A stretch of DNA of 64,000 bases, from positions 4,125,121 to 4,189,120 of the forward strand of contig JACBWW010000051.1 of the NCBI GenBank assembly GCA_020086605.1, read 5' to 3'. A program made the position numbers and the translations under genes. Below the pieces are notes generated by a model. The model was given only the letters and a program-made list of their open reading frames with translations, ran no database searches and was not told the DNA's origin. This DNA comes from Lanius collurio. Taxonomy: Eukaryota; Chordata; Aves; Passeriformes; Laniidae. This document shows, one piece after another, positions 1 through 12,329 of the stretch (positions within the stretch are counted from its first letter, which is position 1; each line of letters opens with the position of its first letter).

Positions 1-2406
1 TTCTCTTTAAATGTGTTTTAAGTATTAAATAATGATGAAACACCATCTGTACATTACCTTCAGAAGGTTATGATGAAGAAAAGACTTTTGGGCTGTTTTG
101 GTAACAAGAATATCACCAACAATGGCAAAACAGGACAGACTGAACTTATAAACATTACCTCAGCCCCATGCTAGAGATAACATGTTTAGTAAACTTCTCA
201 AAATGAGCTGATACCACAAGTCATCTCATTGTGATCAGCACCAGGACTATTTCCTGCTAAGACTGGCTAGCAGACTGGTAAATTATTGCATGCCCAAAAT
301 ATTGAACTTAGAATGTGAAGCTGCCTTTATTTTGTGTAAATAAGTACAAGTGTTCTCTCCTCAAAGGACAAAAAGGTTGTCAGCAAATACAAATACTGGA
401 AAATACCAGCATGCTAATGATAAGGACATTTGAAGTTCATCTGTTTTCAAGGAAATCTTATTATCTCATTGACAAATGAAAAATTTATACTTTTTAGTCT
501 TTCCAAACAACCATGATTCTGTTTTTAATTAGGCAAAACTCGTCTTTGATACTTAAATAGGTTCTACTTTGCTACAGGATGTTTAACTTATATAAGTTCA
601 AAATGCACTAGAATTAGTACTCTATGAAATGGGATGGAAATGTGTTCAGGTTTTGCTCTGCTCTCCATTGTCTTCTCAGACATCACTTCATTATTTTGGC
701 CTTTTCCAAAAGCTAAGGAGACTAGTGCCAAGTCCACTTAATTGGGAGGGCTGGGATAAAAAAAAGTTGAGAAATAAATGCATAAAACTAGGTCAGAGCA
801 CTTACCTGCATTTCCAGAAGGAAAAAACGTGAATTGGTTAATGGTATTTTTGGAAAAATTTCTCAGTATTAAAATATTCTTTAGACATTTAGGTTTATTT
901 TCAGAGGACACCTCTGTGGTGACACAAGTGACATTTGGAATGTGCCTTTCCTTTGCTAAGCTTTCTTAGCAAAACCAAATGTCATTTGTGGTCTCAAAAG
1001 CTAAAGACATATTTCACATGTCAGATGTACAAAGATGCTACTGAACAAAATTATGGGCAAGACATTTAAATTCTGCTGCTGCTGAAATTTCTGTCATATC
1101 TCTTTCTAATGCAGTGCACAGCAGCTCTCTGTGGTGACAGCAGAACTGGTTCTATTATGCTGCAAAGTAAATTAATACTTTATGTGAAGGCTCAGGTCAA
1201 AATAAAAATACTTGATGGCTTGCTGTGTGCAGAACTGACACTGTTATGTGATTAGGAAATACTGTAGCATATAAGTGGAACCCTGAACACATTTCTTTTC
1301 AACTTTCAGTTGTGTCATTTTTGAAACTATTTATTTTTAGGATCAGCATTATTAACATTTCTTGTATCACAAGAGAGCCCCATCTACCCAGAGAGCAGAT
1401 GACCTTTTATAGTGGTGCATGCTGAATATGTTAAGTATTATAATTCATTTCAAATAAAGAAATGGTTCATATTATTTATCTGCAACATAAAAATTTTAAT
1501 GACCTTCAAAAAAATTATGTCTAGTTTTGCATGACCTAATCCTTGACATTTATCAGTATTTTGTTGGTCTGTCTTGGGGACTGCAAATTTATCCAAAGTT
1601 TCAGATAAATATCTTTGAAAGAGGTGAAAAAGGAAGATAGTTACTTTTATATCCCACAGCAGAACTCTTCAGCACTTTTGGAAATATCAGTGATAATCAT
1701 GAAATTTTCAAATGATTTTAAAATTGTAAGCAAAATCTTGCCTTCCCTAGGACTCCATGAGTCAGTTTTGATTCCAGTATCTATTTCTGCTTGAGAAGAA
1801 TCATTAAAGAAAATACATTTGCCAGAATTACTTAGAAGAAAGATGAGATAAATTCAAAGGTTTGAAATTGCACTTAAATCCAAGTATGGGGCTCTCCTTG
1901 AGTTAAAATTAGAGAAGAGCAGTTTTTAGTCATGACCTGTTATGGATTCTGAAAATGTTTCATATTTTTGTCTCCAGTTATCACATGGCTGTGGCTGATG
2001 GAGGCAGGGGCTGTTTGTGGGTAACCACAGCAACTCAAATCTGCCTGCACTCACTCCCCTTCTTCCTCCCTGAAACAAAGGGATTCCTACAGAAGAACCA
2101 TTTTCCCTCCTGTTCCCTTCCTTCCTAGTTGCTACAACTGCTTCACTTAAGAGAAGAAAATTGTGCAGCCTTATAAAATACCTTTTAAAGCATTCAATTG
2201 CCAAAATCTTCTTTGGCCCATGTGGTCAAGTTGTCAAGAAAGTTATTTGGCATAGAGAAAATGGGGCACTTGTTTCCTCAGGAGTATATTTTCCATATTT
2301 CTGGGATTTATGTTCTTGTAATGAAAAGACACCACAAGGGTGTTCCATGTTTCCAAACATCAATTATTTTAATTCCCTTGTGTATGTACAAAGTAGTATT
2401 TCCCAC

Positions 2407-2457
2407 CAAAAAAAAAAAAAACCCTAAACAAACCAATCAAACAAAACAACCCCCCCC

Positions 2458-2488
<31 letters not shown>

Positions 2489-2518
2489 GGAAAAACACCC
2501 CTTTCCATAAAAAAAAAG
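2407..2518. repeat. A-rich simple sequence tract
   Basis: Runs of A interrupted by C and G blocks, including one uninterrupted run of nearly 30 A from about 2,458. The apparent Lys/Pro-rich open frames across it are artefacts. Confidence 0.9.
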
Positions 2519-2960
2519 GAAAATAGCAACATCATTTCTGCCCCCCTGCAAATAAGAACCATTACTGAGCAGAAATGTAGGAAATTTGTCCTGGGTTGGT
2601 AGCCCAACTCCTTTGTGTATTACTGTGATCCACAAGTTAGCACAAAGGACTGTACAGCCATAGAGCTTTAAAGTTGTTCCATATTGATATTGCAGTTAAG
2701 ATTGTACTTATCTGGCTGCTGCTATGATTTGAAATCTCTTCTTCTGTTTGGAAGTTTAAAGAAATAATGCAATAATCCTGCAGCAAATCCATTCAGCAAA
2801 AAGACTTCACAATTTCAATCACAGAGTTAAATACTTGTGGTAACAAAACCAACATTGCTGACTGAAAAAAGGACATCTGTCTTCTGCAGAGGTTCTTCCA
2901 GTTGAGCATTTGTCCAAAACTGAGTACAAATATTTCCAAAGGCAGTTGCAGTTGCATGTT

Positions 2961-3017
2961 ACTTATTGCATCTTCCTCATTTCAAAAGCAAAATAGTCAG
3001 AAAAACTCAAATATTTA
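2961..3017 (+). repeat. 57-bp dispersed direct repeat, copy 1
   Basis: Matches 6,150-6,206 at 56 of 57 positions. Not a simple or low-complexity sequence. Confidence 0.9.
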
Positions 3018-6000
3018 TATATTTCCAAAGGCTCCAGTGAGTGATCTGTGCAGTATTCTCACAGAGCACACTTTTAATTTGTCACAGATACAATGCTGGC
3101 TTGAATGCCAGTCCTTACAATATCTATTTCTTTTATTTTATGTAACTTTGTCTTTAATGCAATATATTTATATTGCAACTCCTATCATACCACTAAATCC
3201 ATTTTTCTGCTGCTAGATTTGCATTTAATTCAGGATTTGAATCATGCTCAACCTCATTGTTCCAAGTAAGGGAATTTATTAGAATGGATTCACAAAATAC
3301 TGCACATAATGAGAATGGGAGAATCAGAAAGGTAATTTGCAAAGCCAAAAATGGAGGAAAATAAGAATGGCCATTTTGGGTTACTCTGTTTTGGAAGGCC
3401 AATGTGTTTCCAAGGCTTTATTTTCAAATATTGCTGCTGACCTTTCCCACAGTGCTGAGCAGGTCTGCTGCAATTCCTTATTAATCAGAATAAGTAAAAA
3501 AAACATGCTCTGTACAGTTACAGAAGTGGTATCAAACTCCTTCAGTAATTGAAAAGAAAATTAAAATCTTCCATTCTCAGAACTTCTGTGACTTTCTTTT
3601 CATATTTCCTACATTAAGATGAGGTAAACTGTCCTAGAATTTACATTCAGTTACACCCAGTGCCTTCAGGAAACCCCTCTCACATAATTACAACACCAAT
3701 AATCCTTCAACTGCCACCTCAGTTTCTTCATGTGAGAGATTTTTGCCATTTGATGTTACAAACGAGTTTCATAAAGAAGGAAGAGGAAGAAAAAAATCTA
3801 TAAAAATCATCTAGAAATTGATTATTTCACTTAGTGAAAAAAGAGACTGAAAAATGAATTGAATGATCTTTTAAAGTGTTCTTAAACAAAGAGGATATAT
3901 TTTAAGAACAAAATAAATAATGAGTAGATATTTTTCTGTAAATAAAAATTAGCTTCTTATTTCTAGGTACATGATTTAAGGTCGAAGAGCATTTTCCAGC
4001 TACCTGTCTTGTGCCTTACTGACATGTAAAAGTAAGTAAAAATTATATACATATTTTCATACATTAGAAAATATTTATTGGATGGAACAAAAAATTGCAT
4101 GCCTTAAATGTAATGTTTACTAGTAATTTCTTATTCTATCCCCCAAATGCCACAGTGGCTTTGCTGTATCCCAGAATTACAAGGACTGATAACATTTTCT
4201 TGCTCCCCCTTCCCATCTTTCCCATGAGTATCTAATAGTTTAATGCACTAATTAGACTAAAATATATCCAGATTACTTTGCATTATGAATATTTGCCCCT
4301 GAAAATCATTCATATGAAATCATTCAATCTTAAAAGCCACTTAAAATGAACTTTTCTGCGCTATACTCTGAACTCCCATCCACAGTTCTGGTTGAAATAA
4401 GGTCCCCACAGATCCAGCCAGCAAACCCCACTGAAATCCCACCTGATCACCTGTGTCACTGCATGATGCTATCTCAAGAAACAGGGTTTTCTCAAAGTGA
4501 GCTTAGTGGGTCTCTGCTCTGGGATTTATAAAATGCAATAAAAAATGACAAAAAACACAAATGCAAATATATTTTAAAATATAATATTAGCATTGTCAAC
4601 ATGAAAGACTTTATTTACTGCACAGAGAAGAAAATATTCAGAATAGTGTAGTTTGTTTCAGGGAACGCACGAAAAAGTTTCAACAACTAACACACAGTGT
4701 TTCTTTGCAAAATAACCTGTGCATGATGCTGAAGGGAAATGGGTTTTACTCATTCTTGTAAAAGAAGGTCATTACCTTCTATTGTGACTGCTCCTTTTGG
4801 ATTATTTGTCTCTGCTCAAGTCAAACTATAAATAAAGGGAGTCTCCTAACATAGATTAGAGGTTAAACTGTTATTTATTGTCACCTTTTACAGAGAGATT
4901 CTATAAAGGTTGTTATTGACCTTCCCTGCCTACAAAATAAGAGTCAGGTATTTATCCCAGGCAATCCATTGGCAATGAAAATAATTACAGTTTTCCTGAG
5001 GAGACACTGGCAGAAAATGAGCTGCAAAGATAAATCCTCACAAGTAAGAGTTCCCAAACTGAAATGTGTCATAAATTTACATCAGGTTTTGTCTCTGAGC
5101 ATTTGAGATGAGGAAATAGTTGAGAAACAACAGATCCTTTCCTGCAATTTTTGAAGTCTTCTTTTAAACCTCATCTGGGATTTGCTTAGAGTGGAGCATG
5201 GGAAAAGTATACAGCACATTTTCATTCTTTTGAGTTTGTGTAGTACAGAGAGCTATAAAAGGAAACAGCAATAACAAAATTAGCATTCTCTTTCATGTGT
5301 TCCTTGAAATTGAAATAGTTGAAGAAAAATCAGTGTAACAGCCACCCGCTTTCTGTGCCTCAATCACGTTACCAGCACCCCCTCAAAGTGGTTTGTGATG
5401 GTGCCTGTGCAGTGTACCCTGGATCAGAGCACACCTCAGGAACTGGCCTGCTGGAACCTTGAAGCCATGGAAGAACTTCCTGAGCACAGAGTATGGAAGG
5501 TTCCTGTTACTGTGAATAGAAAACTCCTTATCTGAACATCCTGGATTGTGGGGATGTCAGAAATCCAGACTAAGCCTCCCATAATGCTAATAATAGAGAA
5601 GACAGAAAAAAGAAGGTCTCATAAATATTTTATTTTCACTTTTATAAAGCAGACACAGTCTCCTGCTTCCTCACCCAGACTGTCTTACAGGCCAAGCCCT
5701 ATCAAATTGTGACTACTTGAAAAGGTTTAAAAGCCACTTCCTGCTGCACTCCCCCAATTCTGCCCTGTTCACTTCACCTGTGACCAAACTGCAGGGTTAC
5801 AGCAGAAGGAAACAAACCATAACGACCTTTGAAGAAGAAATTGTATCCATCCAAGACATGGCCTTTTTTCCTACCCCAGCTTGTCAAAACTTTGCCATAG
5901 TAGGCAGCAATAAAACCTTATGGGATGCAGCTGGAAAAGTCCTGGTAGTGAATCACCATCATGGCAAAGTCAGATGGGGAAGGGAGGGCTCTGCAGCCAG

Positions 6001-6149
6001 GTACGAGCTGTGTTAGAAGCAGTGGCAAAGGGACTGTCTGACATTGTTCCTGCATTGTCACTGCAAAGGATCACACAACTGCCTGCTGCCCTCATCATCG
6101 AGTCCTGAACCATCTGCTCACACCGACAGAGGTAAGAGGGCAGTCATTG

Positions 6150-6206
6150 ACTTATTGCATCTTCCTCATTTCAAAAGCAAAATAGTCAGAAAAATTCAAA
6201 TATTTA
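6150..6206 (+). repeat. 57-bp dispersed direct repeat, copy 2
   Basis: Same orientation as the copy at 2,961-3,017, about 3.2 kb away, with one C/T difference. Flanking sequence diverges at once on both sides. Confidence 0.9.
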
Positions 6207-6511
6207 AATGCTTGAAGAAGGTCATGATTTGTTTTCCAGCTGATGTCTGGGCAAGTACTTCTGAATTCTGCTGTGTGTAAGTACTGGAGTTCCACTCTGG
6301 TTTGTTGAAAACACTCATTTATTCTTCAGAGTAAACCCCAAATTCTCAAATTCATTAAATAAGACAAACAGAGAAGTCCTTATCAAGTGCTTCCTTACAA
6401 GTATCATTACAAAAGCTATAGGAAAACCAGCCAGGAAGCATCATAAGGAAAGGAAGAAATTGTGGCATAAAAATAAAATAACCACATTTTACAGAAACCT
6501 CTGAAGCTTTA

Positions 6512-6720
6512 GGAAGAAATCCTTCCCTGTGAGGGAGGGGAGGCCCTGGCACAGGGTGCCCAGCAAAGCTGTGGCTGCCCCATCCCTGGAGGTGTTGGAG
6601 GCCAGGTTGGACAGGGCTTGGAGCAGCCTGGGCTAGTGGGAGGTGTCCCTGCCCTTGGTAGGGGAGTGGTATGAGAGGATCTTTAGGGTCTCTTCCAACC
6701 CAAACCATTCTGTGATTCAT
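6512..6720 (+). mobile_element. CR1 LINE, 5'-truncated 3' end
   Basis: Shows the typical bird CR1 3' order: CCATCCCTGGAGGTGTTGGA, GGCCAGGTTGGACAGGGCTT, then the terminal TCTCTTCCAACCCAAACC and CATTCTGTGATTCATTCT. Reverse transcriptase coding sequence is absent. Confidence 0.9.
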
Positions 6721-6804
6721 TCTAAGTCCTCTGGAGGATGTTAATGTGGAAGAAAATCCGGGAGCCTGGAGCTGCCTGTGCTAGACACAGCTCTGGAGGT
6801 AATC

Positions 6805-6823
6805 GGGGGGGGGGGGGGGGGGG
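6805..6823 (+). repeat. Poly(G) run of 19
   Basis: Nineteen consecutive G. Could form a G-quadruplex; the length is probably polymorphic and error-prone in sequencing. Confidence 0.95.
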
Positions 6824-6829
6824 AATGTG

Positions 6830-9800
6830 AGATAAGGCTTCAGCTCAACAGCATTTTACTGGTATGTTCCTGCTGACAACCTTGCTTCACCTCAAAGTTT
6901 AAGGTCGATGGTGTTGCTCTCCTTGCAGTTTATACTCCAGTTTGGGAAAAAATGTCCACACGTTGGCAAAGTTTCTGGTGCCACAAAGTTTTGAGACAAA
7001 GCATTTTGTTTGCATATGAGTTTTTATGAAACGTGCCTTGCTTTTCATTGTTCTAATTGCCTGATTCAGAAATCTGTCATTTTAATGACCAAAGGTTTTC
7101 TTTTTCCCCTCTTAGTCTTGGAAAAGATCAAAATCTCACTGTTTGCACAGCTATCCACACAACAGTGTTGGAGTGAATTTTGTCACATGCAGTCCAGTGA
7201 ACACCTAAACAATCTGTTCCAAAGTGCATCCATTTACTGGTGACACCAGCAAGGCTTAGACAAATGAAGAGGAGCACTGGAATTGCTAATTGTTAATAAT
7301 AATATAATAATATAATATTATATATCATATCACTACTATGATTTTTCCCTTCTGCAAACAATTAAATGGGTTGTTCCTAGGCCGATTAACCAGGTTGCCC
7401 TTCACATCATGAACTGTTTCCACTGTCCAAAAATTTTAACTATCTGACAAGGGTACCGAGCTTTATTTAAAGTGACTTTATGTCACTTCCCAGCTGCTGT
7501 ATCCTGTAGCCCCTGGGTTACCCGTGACAGACTCATTAATCTGGCAGCTCTACAGACACGAGCTGGGAATGCTCCAGTGACTCACAATTGAGCTTCACCT
7601 TAGACTGAAGTACATTGGTAGGTGGGAATTTAAATTTTTTCTGTATCAACTGTAATATTCTACTTGCTCATTTTTAGGTTGCCTATTTGCAGACAAGTAA
7701 AATTGAATTTACAGAGCTTTTGAACCGAAATTTGAACTTATGTATTCAAAGACCTCTAGAGCTGCACTGCACAGAATATTAAAGATGCTTCTTTGCTGCC
7801 AATTCTGCTTCCCAGCAGCAAGGAAAGAGGGATTTAATCAAGTGAAAGTGCCTGGGCTAAGTGGTAAATCATGCAACACTTTTCAGGAGTGGGCAATGCC
7901 AGCCTGGTTAGGCACAGTAGACTCTACACCCAAAGCATTTAAAGTATACTTTATTGCACCAGCAGTTGCCAGCAAATCCTTGCTAATGTGCTCAAAGTGT
8001 TAATGAACAATGACATGAAAGTTGCTTCTGGCAGCTTTTTCAAAAAGTGACCGAGGCCAGGCTGCCCAGTTATGTTCAGCAGCTGATAGGCCTTTGTGTC
8101 AGAGAAACTGTTAAGAAAAAGATGATAAAACAACTTTACATGAATCATTTTGGTGAAGTATTTTGACCTTCTGATTTTGGAATGACTGCATACTTGAATC
8201 TTTTTGTGGCATCTTTATTTTTCCATGGTGCAGTCATCAGAACCCAACCTGTAACAGTTAAAAGATGGCTTTCTTGAGAGTAAACCCAATGAGTAGCTTA
8301 TAAAACACTGAGTATCAGAGAGCTGATGAATTTTTGCTTCCCCAAAGATTGATTTGCAAGAGGGGCTAGGATTTGTTATACATACACAATTCACATTCCT
8401 CTGATGAGATATGAGGATTATCAAGTAAGTCAGAATAGGATTTTACACTTCCAGATTCCTCTCTTTGTGATTCTTTATAAACATTTTTTACACATTTACA
8501 CTGAAAGTTCTTGCTAGAGGAGAAAGCCATAAAAAGCAGACACTGAAGCAATATAACCTAGGTGTCATAAAAAGCTTGGGCAGTAAAATGTCATCATGTC
8601 TCCAGAAAATAAATGTTCTCATGACTTTGCAGTGGAGGCCCATTTTTTCCTTTAAATACTAAAGTGGGGTCAGGATGAGCACAGAGCAGCAACACCAAAA
8701 TGATCCTGAAGTCCAATGATCAGTTCTTGGCAGCAACCAAGGTACCAAAGACCACAAGTCACCATCAGATGATAAGGTATAAACGTGATTTATGTGTATT
8801 ACTGAGGGATATGTACCAGACCAAAGCAATTATCTAAGCAGAGCTGTTTTATTCCGTGATCTTGTCCTTACTTTCTTTCTACCCTGATTTTAGAGTCACA
8901 AAGATTTTACTGTTCGGTTGCTGAAGTGACACTGTACTTTAACCCTTCAAGGCTAAGATTTTGGTTGTGTTCAAATCTTCACCAAGAAAAATTTTGTATT
9001 TCTGATGGAATAACATTTTTGTTCTCTCGTGGATTTAGTTCAGACACAGCTCCTTAGGATCCCTCTGGGTCTCCTTCTGAGGCTCAGCGACCTCTGCAGT
9101 TCTGTAACAGAACCTGCAGATTAATTGTGACCACGAGCAAGGAGCCTGACCAGCAGGGAACAGTTTATTTTGTAGCTGCCCATTTTTCTTATTATCTCCA
9201 TTGCAAGAGTGTAAATTCAAAGTAAATGTCCTTGAGGAATATTAATTCAAATGAAAATTACAGGAGGAGTTTCTTGAATGAAATATTGAGACAAGTGCAC
9301 TCAGAAATTGGGAATATTTACACAGGTAAAGAAGTTTTCAATTTCATAGGTTCCTTATTTAAGTTATATCTTACAATTGCCAGCAACAAAAAACCTGCAC
9401 TATTTTGCATAAATTGGCAATTAATGTCAGAACTTTTTTTTCATTTCCATTTTACTTGATTTCACTATACCTCATTTAACTTTGGAAGGAAATTTATAGT
9501 GATTTACATGTCCCAGACGTGTCAAAAGAGATATTAAGCAGTATTAAGCCTTAAGAAATAATCCTGCTTTATTTCGTTCCTTCTGAGGACTGTGCAGAGG
9601 AATAATGTGAATGGATTAGGAAATTGGTGTAATACCTGTCAAGTCATGTTATCTGTGAATGTGCATGAGTTCTCCAAAGTTAAACTGACTGTTCTATGTC
9701 AAATTCCTCAAATTCTTGAGGAAGGTAGGAACAAAAATAACCTGTTAAATCAGCTTTCCATGGGCCATCTTTATTTTCTTGGTTTGTACACAGCCTAATC

Positions 9801-10690
9801 CAGTGCTTTGAAAACATGTTGTCTCTGTTGTTTCTGCACCTTCAGTGGGAGCCAAGCAGAAAAGGGGGGAGCTTTGGCCAGGTAATTTCAGCCCTTGCAG
9901 CCACATCAGAGGGCCTGGATCTGCAAATGTCTGGGGTACACAGGGGCACATCCACTCTTTTGGCACGTGCTGTCAGCAAAGCTGACTGACCCTGTCAGGG
10001 AGTTCAGTCCTGCTGCTGCTCAAGGTTGCAACTGAGTAAACTAATTTTGGGCAGCAACTCTTGCCTGGCTGCAACAGGTAGCAAACAGAGCATCCTTTTA
10101 CTTAAATATTTTGCCACACTTCCAGAAAGTGTACCTGGGATGTCAAGGGAGAAAGTCTCACAATGTAAGTTTATAAAAGTCCAGGAAATTATCTTGTCTG
10201 CTGTTGAGGGGCACCTAAAGCATCTGCTGGGCTGGAATAGGATATTTTGATTGCAAGCACTTATATATTATGCAATTCTGCACAGGATCCACACAGTCTG
10301 AATTTTAGACTATCTATGATGAGGGTAGAAGGTACAGTGTATAAGTATTCATTAGCTCTGGATTTGAACCTGAAGAAAAAGCTTTTATGGAACCTTTTAC
10401 TGATGTCAGCTGTGTAGTGCCTCCAGCAGAAAACACATTTTGTGAGTTTATTGGTGTCAGCACACAGCTGACATAGGCACAGAAAGCAGAGAGGCAGCTG
10501 GCACAGCAAACGGGCCTTACCTTGTACCTGATGATGTCTGGAATCTGTTTCTTCCCCTACTGGAGGCATCACAGGTCCATCATGTGCAGGGAAACAGGGA
10601 GGTGAGGGCACTGGAAGGGAGTCTGGATTCATAAGGCAAGGACACTGTGAGCTGACACCAACTCTGGACAGCCACGTTCCACTTTATAGC
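6830..10690. other. Non-coding sequence, nothing recognised
   Basis: No gene, RNA gene or clear repeat apart from a short AT-rich palindromic stretch near 7,295-7,332 (alternating AAT/ATA). Confidence 0.55.
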
Positions 10691-10791
10691 ACCATATATA
10701 AATTTCACAAAGGGATAAGGCTGGGGGGGTCCTGGCCAGTGCTGGCTGGGGTCTGGGGCTCAGACCCAAGGAGCTGTGGCTGACCCAGAGT

Positions 10792-10931
10792 TGATCCCGT
10801 GAGGAACCACCCGGAGAGGTGATCCCATGAGGAACCGTCTGGAGAGGTGATCCCGTGAGGAACCCTCTGCAGAGGTGATCCTGTGAGGAACCCTCTGCAG
10901 AGGTGATCCCGTGAGGAGCCGTCTCCCAGGG
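10792..10931 (+). repeat. 28-bp minisatellite, five copies
   Basis: Units of the form TGATCCCGTGAGGAACC followed by a variable CTCTGCAGAGG-type end, repeating every 28 bases from 10,792. The third and fourth units differ by one base. Confidence 0.92.
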
Positions 10932-11443
10932 GGTCGTGGCTTCTCTCAGGTGCCTGCAGAGGTGCCTGGCTCAGCAGCCATCAGCTCTCAGGGATTCAGC
11001 AGTGATTTCAGCTCTGCTCTGCAAGGCAAACCCCCCTGGCCAGGCCCGGACAGAGAGAGGAGAGGTCCTGCTGGTGGTTCTGCAGAAGCAGCTTTGTTCT
11101 TCCATCTTCCACAAAGGGGTGACCAGAGACGGATCCTCCCCGACTCGGGGTAGAGGGGTCTCTTTTATGGGGTACAGAGGTGGGTGTGCAAGGGTGAGAA
11201 ACCAATGGGTATTTTACATAGAGTTTCCTAGAGGATCATGGGTCTGTCTTCTCTCACCATAACCAAAAGGATAAGAGAGAACTCTTTCCCAAAGAGGGGC
11301 CTGCAGGGGGATTGTGTGACCTCCTTATCTCCAGGCCTCCCCACCAGGGCAGGGGCTTATCAGACCCCACGTCTGGAGATTGTGCAGTTCCCTTTATCTA
11401 AACAAGGGCTTCCTGCCAGGACAGGGGCTTGTCAGACCCTACA
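10932..11443 (-). mobile_element. Putative solo LTR of an endogenous retrovirus
   Basis: Read on the minus strand it begins TGTAGGGTCTGACAAG, carries two imperfect direct repeats of about 70 bp (11,311-11,443) like a U3 enhancer, and then CCATAAAAGAGACC, a TATA-like box. GC content exceeds the flanks. The left end and target-site duplication were not identified, so the boundary is approximate and the 28-bp minisatellite may belong to it. Confidence 0.45.
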
Positions 11444-11459
11444 TCGCTATTTCTTGTTC

Positions 11460-12148
11460 AGGTAGTTTGAAAATGTTAGGATTGACTTCCTTCATTCACT
11501 GCTAACTCCACCTCCTGTGTTATTTGTGGGAAGGAGAAGCACCTCCCATTTCTTTCTTCTCTGATGCTGCTCCAGAGTGTCTGCAGCATCAGCCTGATAA
11601 CCAAATTACACAGATCCTCTCCATGATTTATCTGGCTTCCAAACTCATTGAAAAATGAGCACAATAAAAAAGAGTTGTGAAATATTTCTCTGGTTAAATG
11701 TCACTGTTAATATATCAGAATGCACAAAAATGGGGATTAAGTATAACTATACATGTTTTGCTGCATTTAAATGTGCCTAATTTGTCTTCAAATTATTTCT
11801 CTGTGGTTCCAAAGAAATCTAATAACATCATAAGAGATTTCGCCCATTTAGAGTTTACAAGAGAAGTTATCAACTGTCAGACCTGTTCCTGGAACAGTCT
11901 TCCAAATTATTTTTTTTTGTCTTTTTGAGGAGTTTTGGGTTACTTTTTCTCATACAGTTTCATTGCACATTTTAAATTATTTTTACGAGATAAAAATGAA
12001 AACAATGATATATATGTCAAATTTATCTGCACAGGACAGACCTTGAAAAGAAACATAATTTTGGCATTAATTATTATTGAATTGCTTAACTATAAACCAA
12101 GTTTGGTGAAGCAACAGGGAGAAGGGCCTGATTCCCAATTTTGAAAAC
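11460..12148. other. Non-coding sequence, nothing recognised
   Basis: No coding or repeat signature seen. Confidence 0.5.
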
Positions 12149-12325
12149 ATAGAATCATAGAATTGTTTAGGAAGGAAAAACTTGTAAGGCCACCAAGTGA
12201 AAGCATTCCCCCAGCACTGCCAAGGCCACCACTGAACCATGTCCCCAAGTGTCACATCTACATGTCTGGTAAATCCCTCCAGGGACAGTGCCAGGTCTAA
12301 GTCTTTGATGCTAAGTAGGTGCCAC
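12149..12325 (-). mobile_element. CR1 LINE 3' end, reverse orientation
   Basis: Begins ATAGAATCATAGAATTG, the reverse complement of the CR1 terminal repeats. It continues through CACTGAACCATGTCCCCAAG and CCTCCAGGGACAG, standard CR1 landmarks in antisense. Confidence 0.85.
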
Positions 12326-12329
12326 AAAA

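Larger units (their letters stand above)
1..6510. other. Non-coding AT-rich sequence
   Basis: No exon with family resemblance or paired splice sites was seen on either strand; the open frames are short and uninformative. It holds an A-rich tract and one copy of a dispersed 57-bp repeat, listed separately. Confidence 0.6.
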
